A DNA stretch of 34,384 nucleotides, from the NCBI GenBank assembly GCA_902544345.1, contig CACCBT010000006.1, forward strand, positions 1 through 34,384, in the 5' to 3' direction. This DNA is from an uncultured Pelagibacteraceae bacterium (GTDB taxonomy: Bacteria; Pseudomonadota; Alphaproteobacteria; Pelagibacterales; Pelagibacteraceae). The notes under the pieces were generated by a model. It was not told where the DNA came from and made no database searches. It was given only the letters and a program-made list of their open reading frames with translations. Positions 15,298-22,915 of the stretch are shown piece by piece (position 1 is the stretch's first letter; every line of letters begins with the position of its first letter). Both the position numbers and the translations under genes were made by a program.

Positions 15298-16476
15298 TCA
15301 TTTATATTTTTTTTCATAAATGTAAAAAAAAATATTATTTTCAAAATCTAATTTATTTCTTTCATAAGTTAAATGTCCTAAGTCTGGATATCTTATTAAT
15401 TCTATAAATTTTTTGTCAATATTATACTCTTTATTGATTAAAGATTTTTCACCATCATTAAAATTATTTCTAAAATACTCGTGATTCATTGAAAAAAAAT
15501 ATTTTGATGTTCTGTGAATATGATTGATGTAATTTCTTGCTGTTTCAGGACTCATCTCACCTAAACTGTTCTTATTTAAAGCTAAATTTATAGAATTATC
15601 TTGAATATTTTCAATTTCCCATGGAGGTAGAAAAATTAAATCATATTCATTTATAATATTACTATTAAACTTCCTTTCACCATAAAATAAATTTTTTTTA
15701 TTTGGGAAGCTTTTTGATAAAAAGTATGAGGCGAGCGTTAGCGTTTCAGGAATATCGAGATCAATATAAGTATAGTTACTAATATTTTTCAATAAATAAT
15801 AAGCTAATTTTCCATATCCGCCACCAATTTCTAATATTTTATTACTCTCGCCCTTTTGGTTCAAGTAGTTAGACAAAATTTTAGAATAAATATGATTTAA
15901 AAAACTACCAATAACCATAAATTTATTATCAATTACTGCTCCAATTTGATTTCCATGTTTAGGGATATCGAGATCGTCCAAGTCTTCGTTCTTATTAAAA
16001 AATTTCCACAATTTTAATTGACCACCAAAAATTTCATTTGATAAAAATTTTTTTAGAAATATATTTTTATTATATTTATTTACTAAATCTTGATTTTCTA
16101 CTCCAAGATATTTTTCCCAATTTCCAAAATTTTGTAGAAAAAATAAAAATTTTTCAACATCATCATTTTTATATGCCTCAACTAAGAAACTAAAATCATT
16201 ATCTATTTGAGACTGCCAAAGTGATGAGGGTTTATAAACTATAGACTTAGCATCCTGTTCACTTTTAATTAATTTGTAAGATTTAAATATTCTATTGGCT
16301 AACGGTAGATCTTTTGTATCAATCTTTTTTAATTTTGAAGTGTATATTCTAATATTAGTCTTATTAAATTTAAATAATAGTAAAAAACCTATTAGATAAG
16401 GATAAAATTTTTTTTTTAAAGTTTTAATTAATCTTTTTTCTAAAACAACTTTTTTTAATTTTATAAATAAGTTCAT
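15298..16476 (-). CDS. Putative sugar O-methyltransferase
   Basis: SAM-binding text KILEIGGGYGKLAYYLLKN with YTYIDLDIPETLTLASYFLSKSFP. Confidence 0.65.
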   Translation of the reverse strand: MNLFIKLKKVVLEKRLIKTLKKKFYPYLIGFLLLFKFNKTNIRIYTSKLKKIDTKDLPLANRIFKSYKLIKSEQDAKSIVYKPSSLWQSQIDNDFSFLVEAYKNDDVEKFLFFLQNFGNWEKYLGVENQDLVNKYNKNIFLKKFLSNEIFGGQLKLWKFFNKNEDLDDLDIPKHGNQIGAVIDNKFMVIGSFLNHIYSKILSNYLNQKGESNKILEIGGGYGKLAYYLLKNISNYTYIDLDIPETLTLASYFLSKSFPNKKNLFYGERKFNSNIINEYDLIFLPPWEIENIQDNSINLALNKNSLGEMSPETARNYINHIHRTSKYFFSMNHEYFRNNFNDGEKSLINKEYNIDKKFIELIRYPDLGHLTYERNKLDFENNIFFYIYEKKYK

Positions 16477-17424
16477 TTATACGATTTTATCTTCAAAAGA
16501 AAATGAGGTCATTAATTCATTCCATTCTCGCTTAGAAAGCCCTGAATTTTCAAAACTTACTTTTTCACCTTTGACCATTTGTTGTATAATTTTCTTACCT
16601 TTGGCTGAAACATGAACAGCTCCTACTCTATAATCTAAAAATGCAGAATGGGTAATGGGCACCCATTTTTTTACAGTCTCTAACATTACTTCAGCATAAA
16701 CTCTTATCTCATACTGAGCGTGGCTATCAGCTCTTAAAAACAAAAAATTGAGTAAATTTAATAAATCTGTTTTCCAATACCATTGTGTGTAAGAATTCAA
16801 AGTAAGGTTCATTCTAGCGAGTTCTCTTGCGAGGCCGGCTTTGCCTTCGTCTATTGTAGTACCATCAAATTTTTCGTTGAGCATTTTTTCGTAATTTTCG
16901 TACGTTCTTGTAGCATCGTCTTTTAAAATTTTTAAAACTTCATCAGCTTGATCTCCTGTAATTAAATCTCCTCTTCCTTGCCGATTGGAAGTAGACTGGG
17001 CAGATAACTGTTCTTTTGCAGGAATATAAAATTCTTTATCTAATATAGAATACCTCGCTGAATATTCATTCACGTTTGCAGTTCTGTGTCTTATCCATTG
17101 TCTAGCAATAAAAATCGGAAGTTTGACATGATATTTTATTTCGCACATTTCAAAAGGAGTAGAATGCCAATGTCTCATTAAGTATTTTATTAAGCCTTCA
17201 TCTGTTGAAACTTTTTTTGTTCCTTTGCCGTATGAAACCCTTGCTGATTGTACAATAGAACTATCATCACCCATGTAGTCTATTACTCTTACAAAACCAT
17301 GATCTAAAACAGGCAATGCTTCATAAAGAATTTGTTCTAATTGAGAAGAAGTAACTCTTTTAGTAGTGTTTTTTTGTGATTGTTGGTCTGCAATTTCTTG
17401 CTTTTGTTCTTTTGTAAGTTTCAT
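16477..17424 (-). CDS. thyX: Flavin-dependent thymidylate synthase ThyX; ORF-track start at 17553 is too long
   Basis: [15 protein letters not shown] matches the RHRxxSxNExSxRY ThyX motif. The first 43 residues ([13 protein letters not shown]...) are antisense to the tmRNA acceptor piece; first plausible Met ([11 protein letters not shown]) is at 17424. Confidence 0.95.
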   Translation of the reverse strand: MKLTKEQKQEIADQQSQKNTTKRVTSSQLEQILYEALPVLDHGFVRVIDYMGDDSSIVQSARVSYGKGTKKVSTDEGLIKYLMRHWHSTPFEMCEIKYHVKLPIFIARQWIRHRTANVNEYSARYSILDKEFYIPAKEQLSAQSTSNRQGRGDLITGDQADEVLKILKDDATRTYENYEKMLNEKFDGTTIDEGKAGLARELARMNLTLNSYTQWYWKTDLLNLLNFLFLRADSHAQYEIRVYAEVMLETVKKWVPITHSAFLDYRVGAVHVSAKGKKIIQQMVKGEKVSFENSGLSKREWNELMTSFSFEDKIV

Positions 17425-17470
17425 TTTTGAATTAATTATTGAATCTATCCAAAAGAGTTTTATATTAATA

Positions 17471-17731
17471 GTGTTGGTTTTCCAACTATGACGATAAACG
17501 AATTTCGTAATAAACATCACGGACGTGGGGGCAGTACCCACCACCTCCACCATTTACAACTTACGGGGGTGAATTAGGATCGACGGGTGTCTAAAAGCTG
17601 TTCTTTCGTACGAGATGGTTCCGACGTAACGGGCTAATTTATAAATGCAAATCAAAAATTTGCACTTGCAGCTTAATTAACTTAGTTAATTAAGTTACGG
17701 GGTCTTGGGGCACCTGGCAACAGAACGCCCC
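17471..17731 (+). ncRNA. ssrA: Two-piece, circularly permuted tmRNA: acceptor piece ~17471-17552 (CCA at 17550-17552), spacer 17553-17564, coding piece ~17565-17731
   Basis: GGACGTGGGGGCAGTACCCACCACCTCCACCA, then GGGGGTGAATTAGGATCGACGGG (tmRNA 5' consensus). GGGGGUG pairs with CACCUCC (7 bp, one G-U). Tag frame 17647-17676 reads ANQKFALAA*. Stop codon sits in hairpin CTTAATTAAC-TTA-GTTAATTAAG. 5' and outer end are approximate. Confidence 0.93.
17707..17731 (+). repeat. att-like repeat 1: 3' end of ssrA, GGGGCACCTGGCAACAGAACGCCCC
   Basis: Reference copy; related copies listed below, all in the same orientation. Confidence 0.9.
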
Positions 17732-17777
17732 TGCGTATTGGCGTTAACACTTATTAATTCACAACTTTTTTTATTTA

Positions 17778-17795
17778 GGACTCACATAGGACTCA
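17778..17795 (+). repeat. Cassette A left-end direct repeats GGACTCA x2, 11-bp period
   Basis: GGACTCACATAGGACTCA read directly; the same heptamer recurs at the cassette's right end. Confidence 0.8.
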
Positions 17796-17828
17796 GTGAA
17801 GAAAGACAAACTTAGTGAGCGGGGGAAC

Positions 17829-18242
17829 TTAATCTAAAACAGGTCCAACTCTATTTTGTTCAAAATAATCTATTAAAAAAAAAGCCATCTTTTGTCCTTT
17901 TATTTTATGTTTTTTATCGAAAACAAAACTCAGTGTTTGAGGATAGACTAATGCACTTGCAGCTACCCAATGATTTTTAACTACTTGGCCAGCTCCGTTA
18001 ACAGATAGATCGTGATACTTTTTCTTCATAAGCTTTTTAGTTATTTTGTATTTTTTAATAATCGGTTGATTATTTTTATCTTCAAAAGCTAATTCTATTA
18101 AATCATCTATTGCTTTTTCTTTTTCTCTAGATTTCTTAAACATTGAATTCATATCAAAATCCATTGATACATCAGATAGAACTCGACTAATCTTAACTAA
18201 CTTAGTTGATTTTTTTATACTTCTAAATATTCCGAAAACCAT
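17829..18242 (-). CDS. Hypothetical protein (cassette A)
   Basis: Likely start MVFGIFRSIKKS at 18242, overlapping the upstream gene's stop as TAATG; ORF track extends to 18299. Confidence 0.6.
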   Translation of the reverse strand: MVFGIFRSIKKSTKLVKISRVLSDVSMDFDMNSMFKKSREKEKAIDDLIELAFEDKNNQPIIKKYKITKKLMKKKYHDLSVNGAGQVVKNHWVAASALVYPQTLSFVFDKKHKIKGQKMAFFLIDYFEQNRVGPVLD

Positions 18243-18526
18243 TATTTGCTTGGCCCCCAAATTTTTCCACCCCAAAGATAACTTAAATGAACATAGCACA
18301 TTTTAAAAGAAATTAATCCGCCAATGAACAACAAATAATAGACCCAAGTACTTTCAGCCCAACTAATTGCGAGCCAAATCAAACCTACTCCAAGCGTAAG
18401 ATCAATTAACGCCCAAGCAATCATCGTCCACTTAGGGAATGATTTTCTTAAATCTTTTTTATCTCCAGACCAATAAACCTTTTTAGTATAATCTCTTGTT
18501 GAGTATTGGCTCTTTCTTTTTTTCAT
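18242..18526 (-). CDS. Small membrane protein (two hydrophobic segments)
   Basis: WTMIAWALIDLTLGVGLIWLAI and WVYYLLFIGGLISFKM; overlaps flanking genes. Confidence 0.65.
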   Translation of the reverse strand: MKKRKSQYSTRDYTKKVYWSGDKKDLRKSFPKWTMIAWALIDLTLGVGLIWLAISWAESTWVYYLLFIGGLISFKMCYVHLSYLWGGKIWGPSK

Positions 18527-19221
18527 TTTCCGATCTTATCACTCTTTTCTAAATTATGTCTTCTGCAATAAAGTCTAATATTTTTTGCATCTTTAGATGT
18601 TCCACCTTTGCTAAAAGGGATGATGTGATCGTAGTGTAGATGATCAGTTGATCCGCATTTAACACATTTGCCTTTATCTCTATTAAAGACTTCAATTTGA
18701 ACTTCACCAGGTATAATCCGATTATCTTCTTTTAAGTTATCTTTATTAATTTGATATCCATCTACTTTTTCATCTGTTAATAATAATTTAAATTTAAATA
18801 CCATTCTTCCACCTGATTTTTCCTCCCAACCATCAACAAGTTTGAAAACGCCGTTGAAAGTCCACATTCCAGGTTTAATTTTTTGATAAACTCTTATTTT
18901 TTCTGGATCTTTTAACCCATCTTTAAAAAAATGAGATGCTTTCATGAATTTTCCGTTCTCTGTTAATTTGCCATTCGGCGATGCAATTGGCTGATCGAAT
19001 GTATTTGGATCTTTATTTTTGCAATATCTTTTATTTAAATTATGGCCTTCATAAATAATCTCTTTTCCATCTTCACTTATTTTATCTTTGTATGGAGCGT
19101 TTTTAGCAACAGACATTAAAACAATGCTATAATTTTTATCTTTTATTTTGAAATTCATTCCTCGTTCTGGTCTGAAACCCTCAATCTCTTCTATTTTGCG
19201 ATATGGAATAATTTCGTTCAC
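18523..19221 (-). CDS. HNH endonuclease with N-terminal SRA/YDG-like domain (candidate type IV restriction enzyme); likely GTG start at 19221
   Basis: C-terminal CVKCGSTDHLHYDHIIPFSKGGTSKDAKNIRLYCRRHN (HNH); N-terminal IIYEGHNLN as in SRA-like HNH proteins. MPTSESSYDES upstream is antisense cassette-end repeat. Confidence 0.75.
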   Translation of the reverse strand: MNEIIPYRKIEEIEGFRPERGMNFKIKDKNYSIVLMSVAKNAPYKDKISEDGKEIIYEGHNLNKRYCKNKDPNTFDQPIASPNGKLTENGKFMKASHFFKDGLKDPEKIRVYQKIKPGMWTFNGVFKLVDGWEEKSGGRMVFKFKLLLTDEKVDGYQINKDNLKEDNRIIPGEVQIEVFNRDKGKCVKCGSTDHLHYDHIIPFSKGGTSKDAKNIRLYCRRHNLEKSDKIGK

Positions 19222-19266
19222 GGACTCATCATAACTGGACTCACTGGTGGGCACAATACGGACTCA
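19222..19266 (+). repeat. Cassette A right-end repeats: GGACTCA at 19222, 19237 and 19260
   Basis: Three exact heptamers; region shared with 28199-28228 and, diverged, ~30111-30143. Confidence 0.8.
19228..19256 (-). promoter_or_regulatory. Predicted promoter TTGTGC-N17-TATGAT, 6 nt before the GTG start (leaderless)
   Basis: Same spacing and position at 28190-28218 and 30104-30132. Confidence 0.6.
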
Positions 19267-19327
19267 CCTAGCAAAGAAATAGCCGTTTTTAATGATCTAG
19301 AATTGTTGTATAACGTTAAAAGGTTAA

Positions 19328-19351
19328 GGGCACCTGGCAACAGAACGCCCC
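19328..19351 (+). repeat. att-like repeat 2 (A/B boundary)
   Basis: GGGCACCTGGCAACAGAACGCCCC, inside the longer hairpin GGTTAAGGGC...GCCCCTTAACC (19322-19357). Confidence 0.9.
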
Positions 19352-19399
19352 TTAACCAACGGAAACCGTTGATCCGATTAAAATATCAAATTTAGAACA

Positions 19400-19433
19400 A
19401 CACGAAGTTTTACACGAAGTTTACACGAAGTTT
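19400..19433 (+). repeat. Cassette B left-end repeats ACACGAAGTTT x3, 12/11-bp period
   Basis: ACACGAAGTTTTACACGAAGTTTACACGAAGTTT; same unit recurs at 24607-24674. Confidence 0.85.
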
Positions 19434-19453
19434 TAAATCAAAAATTTACGAAC

Positions 19454-19627
19454 TTATTTTTTATTTTTTATTTTAAAACCTTGAGATTCAAGTACTTTGA
19501 TCAAATTTTTTAACTTTTGCTCTCGAGATGTATTTGAGTCCCCTATTTTTTCAAAAAATATTGGTTTTAAACCTCTATCTTTTTTTGATTTAAAATAGTT
19601 TTTTAGTGATTGTATTTTTAGTTTCAT
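19454..19627 (-). CDS. Small basic protein, 57 aa, not in ORF track
   Basis: MKLKIQSLKNYFKSKKDRGLKPIFFEKIGDSNTSREQKLKNLIKVLESQGFKIKNKK*; preceded by AAAGGAGAAAA (RBS-like). Confidence 0.55.
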   Translation of the reverse strand: MKLKIQSLKNYFKSKKDRGLKPIFFEKIGDSNTSREQKLKNLIKVLESQGFKIKNKK

Positions 19628-19782
19628 TTTTCTCCTTTAGCGTTTTGTTTATAGTCCTAGCAAGTAAAGTTTTTTTAAATCAGGACTAAATCAATACTAA
19701 CAAATCTACAAATTTTTGCCACTATTATTCAATAATATATAAATTGTTAAAGTTGACATCAAAACTTTAATAACTCCAAAAT

Positions 19783-20115
19783 ATGCAACAACTAGAACTG
19801 TTTGATTTCAGAAGAGATATTCTTTTTGAAAGAGATAATCAAATCGCTCGTTTTTATGATGTCCTTAGCGAAACTAATGACGGAATAAGTTATGCTGAAC
19901 ATATAGATCCCAAAAAAAAATTCTCTATATGTGGTATGGATTATGAAGAGTATGTAGACGTTAAAAAGAAATTCTTAAAGGGTTTGACTTATGACCAAAT
20001 ACTCAATTACTTAAAGAAATTTAAGAAGGAAGAAAGATTAGAAAAATATAAAATCTTACTTAAATTTAGAAACATACCTTTTGATGCTGATTTATTTACT
20101 TGGAATAGCGATTAA
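19783..20115 (+). CDS. Hypothetical protein, 110 aa (cassette B)
   Basis: Clean ORF upstream of the methyltransferase on the same strand; no recognised motif. Confidence 0.55.
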   Translation: MQQLELFDFRRDILFERDNQIARFYDVLSETNDGISYAEHIDPKKKFSICGMDYEEYVDVKKKFLKGLTYDQILNYLKKFKKEERLEKYKILLKFRNIPFDADLFTWNSD

Positions 20116-20128
20116 TTAAATTAAGACC

Positions 20129-20154
20129 GTTATACTTGCATCTGCGCGTATAAC
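20129..20154 (+). promoter_or_regulatory. Inverted repeat GTTATAC-N12-GTATAAC between 110-aa ORF and methyltransferase
   Basis: Perfect 7-bp arms; operator or terminator possible. Confidence 0.4.
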
Positions 20155-20204
20155 ACAACTTGAGACTACATCTAAAAAATATTTCTGATATAAGTTTCTA
20201 ATAT

Positions 20205-21005
20205 ATGGCAGAAAAAATGAATAATCTCTCAGGTAGTGAATGGTTACAGGAGTCATTTTCTATTTGGAGAGGGATCAAGAAAACTAAAGAAGAATTACTA
20301 ACAAAACACCCTGCTTTATTCCCTCAAAAATTACCTCAAAAATTAATAAATCTTTACACAAAAAAAAATGGTGAGTTAATACTAGATCCCTTCATGGGAA
20401 TCGGTTCTACTTTATTGGGATCCATGAACTCAGGTGTAAAATCTATTGGTTTAGATTTAAATAAATCATATGTCTCACTAGCAAAAAAGAGAATTAAAAA
20501 ATATCAAAAAGATTTGTTTAATGAAAAAAAAGTCTTTGAACCTAAAGTTATATGTGATGATGCAAATAATCTTTTAAAATATGTAAAAAAAGAAAGTGTA
20601 GATCTAGCAATAACATCTCCACCATACTGGAACATTTTAAATCAAAAAAGAACTGCTGATCATAAAGAAATTAGAACTTACTCTAAATCAAAAAAAGATT
20701 TAGGAAATATTGAAGATTACGAAAAATTTTTAAATTCTCTAAAAGAAGTGTTTTCAAAAGTATATGATGCACTTAAATTCAACAAAAGATGTATCTCTGT
20801 AGTTATGGATATCAGGAAAAAAGACAAGTTTTTCCCCTTACATGAAGATCAAACAAGAATAATGAAAGAAATAGGTTTTGAGTTAGAGGAATATGTAATT
20901 TGGGATAGACAAATAGATTATAATAATATGAAAACCTTGGGGTACCCATATGTTTTTAGATTTAACAAAGTGCATGAATTTATATGCATATATTGGAAAA
21001 GATAA
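20205..21005 (+). CDS. DNA methyltransferase (N4-cytosine/N6-adenine amino-MTase)
   Basis: Catalytic TSPPYWN; SAM motif LDPFMGIGSTLLGSMNSGVKSIGLDLN. Confidence 0.88.
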   Translation: MAEKMNNLSGSEWLQESFSIWRGIKKTKEELLTKHPALFPQKLPQKLINLYTKKNGELILDPFMGIGSTLLGSMNSGVKSIGLDLNKSYVSLAKKRIKKYQKDLFNEKKVFEPKVICDDANNLLKYVKKESVDLAITSPPYWNILNQKRTADHKEIRTYSKSKKDLGNIEDYEKFLNSLKEVFSKVYDALKFNKRCISVVMDIRKKDKFFPLHEDQTRIMKEIGFELEEYVIWDRQIDYNNMKTLGYPYVFRFNKVHEFICIYWKR

Positions 21006-21758
21006 TTAAAATAAATTCTTAAAAATTAATTTTTTATTACATTTTTTTTCTATATAAACTTTAACTTCATTTGCAGTTTCTGACCTTATAGTTCTTGGAA
21101 GTCCTATAAAATTAAATTCTTTTTCTAAATCTTTATAAAGTTCATGAAATTTATTAAAATTATTTAATTTTAATTCTTTTGATAAAAAATCTTTAAATGA
21201 GGACATTTCTCTAAAATCGATATTAACTCTTGGTGTTGTGGAACCTGATGAAAAATAGTTTCGATTTTGTTTTTCTGTGAATAATGTTTTGATTTTTTCT
21301 ATATAATCACAAAAAATTAATTCAGGGTTATATGTACATAATGCAAGTACTGCTACTTTAATTCCTGCTTTTTGATAAAGCATGTAAGTTGTATATGCTT
21401 CTCTTTCAATTAAACCTAAATTGTCTAAAGTAATATTTTCATTCAAAGTTTTATTAATTAAATCTGGTAAAGTTTTTAAATAAACAGGAGTAAACATTAC
21501 CTTTGTGTCTAAAAAAAAACTTTCGATTTTATTACTTTTATCTAGAACAATTAAATCTGGTAAATATCTTAGCATCAAGATGGTCTTGTTTTTCTTCAAA
21601 AAATCTGATTGCCAAACATTTGGTTGTTCTTTTGTTAAAGATTGTTTGAATTTTTCTGTGGGTAATACAATTAGATCTAAATCCTGAAAAAATTTAGTTA
21701 TTTTATTTTCTAAGACTTTTCCTATGGGTAATCTCAAATCTGTAAAATTATTACTCAT
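21006..21758 (-). CDS. Putative PD-(D/E)xK restriction endonuclease
   Basis: LPDLIVLDKSNKIESFFLDTK fits PD-Xn-DxK; located in an MTase operon. Confidence 0.6.
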   Translation of the reverse strand: MSNNFTDLRLPIGKVLENKITKFFQDLDLIVLPTEKFKQSLTKEQPNVWQSDFLKKNKTILMLRYLPDLIVLDKSNKIESFFLDTKVMFTPVYLKTLPDLINKTLNENITLDNLGLIEREAYTTYMLYQKAGIKVAVLALCTYNPELIFCDYIEKIKTLFTEKQNRNYFSSGSTTPRVNIDFREMSSFKDFLSKELKLNNFNKFHELYKDLEKEFNFIGLPRTIRSETANEVKVYIEKKCNKKLIFKNLF

Positions 21759-21759
21759 T

Positions 21760-22431
21760 TTACATTTTAAAATTTAATTGATTTGAATTTTTATTTTTAG
21801 TTGGTTTTTTTTTAACATTTACCTCTAATTTACCATACTCATTTCCCCAACCTTTAAATCCAATTCTTTTCTGTCTTGCAAAAACATCGAGTTTTTTTCC
21901 TTTAAAATATTTATGAATTAGTTGATAAAATTCATCGGGTTTAACAGAATGTGCAGATGAACTTGCGGCAAAACATGTTTTCATTTTTCCTAAACATTTT
22001 TTTTCAAATTTTGCTGTCCCTTTATAACCAAATAACAAATGTTCTGTTGTAATTTGATAAGGACCAAATGGACAAGGTCCAGTTTTCTTATCCCATGTAA
22101 TCATAGTATAGAAATTAAATCCCCATTCATTCAGTAAATCAAAACCAGTTTTTATTATTGGTTCTTTTGTTTTTTTATCTTTACTATTTGTTACCCATAA
22201 CCAAATAAAACAATTATTTTTTGACCATTCATTAATTGGAAGTTTTATAATTTCTTCTTTGCTTAAAGTTGGATAATCTAATTTTTTTGTTTGATTAGGT
22301 CTTACTCCCCTATAACCTGTTTTACCTTGATTCCATGGTGGGTCGACTACCAAAACATCGAACTTTTCAGTGTTCTTAATTTTGCATTTTCTGCTAATTT
22401 TATCAAAATATTGTTTAATATTTTTATTCAT
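21760..22431 (-). CDS. MT-A70-family adenine methyltransferase
   Basis: DVLVVDPPWNQGKTGYRGVRPNQ (DPPW) and RPNQTKKLDYPTLSKEEIIKLPI typical of MT-A70. Confidence 0.88.
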   Translation of the reverse strand: MNKNIKQYFDKISRKCKIKNTEKFDVLVVDPPWNQGKTGYRGVRPNQTKKLDYPTLSKEEIIKLPINEWSKNNCFIWLWVTNSKDKKTKEPIIKTGFDLLNEWGFNFYTMITWDKKTGPCPFGPYQITTEHLLFGYKGTAKFEKKCLGKMKTCFAASSSAHSVKPDEFYQLIHKYFKGKKLDVFARQKRIGFKGWGNEYGKLEVNVKKKPTKNKNSNQLNFKM

Positions 22432-22915
22432 CTAGTAACCTTCTGCATGCTAATGGTATAATTGATTCTTTTCTAATATTTTCATTATCATCATTAAAGG
22501 CAAAAATAATTAAATTCTTATCATTATAATTTACTAGTTTTTTATTAAAATTATCATCGATCATGAAGAAACTAATTTCTTCAGAGTGACCTTTGCGAGA
22601 AATCAAGAAAGAGAATGTTGGGTTTATTATTTTATTAAAGCACATAATCTCCCCTATCTCTCTCAAACCTACTGACTTGTGTGTTCTATTTATTAGCATA
22701 ATCTCAAATTTTTCATTCGATGTGTTTTGAATAATAACAGTGAAATCTGGAGTAAAGCACCAACTTGAATAACTTTTAAAATTTTTAATATATTCATTAT
22801 TAATTTTTGATAAATCTTCTGATTTAATAATGTCTACTAATTTATAATTTTTTTGTTTTGATATGAATTTTTTAATCCAAATTTCAATTTTATTTTCTAA
22901 AATACTATCAGACAT
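22424..22915 (-). CDS. Degenerate PD-(D/E)xK-like protein, similar to the C-terminus of the 553-aa neighbour
   Basis: TPDFTVIIQNTSNEKFEIMLINR...LREIGEIMCFNKIINPTFSFLISRK aligns with RPDIIGISKKSNKIFFIESK...VKELGQIWSYSVLANPFQSFLISTK. Confidence 0.55.
   Translation of the reverse strand: MSDSILENKIEIWIKKFISKQKNYKLVDIIKSEDLSKINNEYIKNFKSYSSWCFTPDFTVIIQNTSNEKFEIMLINRTHKSVGLREIGEIMCFNKIINPTFSFLISRKGHSEEISFFMIDDNFNKKLVNYNDKNLIIFAFNDDNENIRKESIIPLACRRLLDE

Noticed and set aside
19400-19433. Short repeats as a CRISPR array
   Set aside because: Units are ~11 bp with no spacers, and no cas genes are present.
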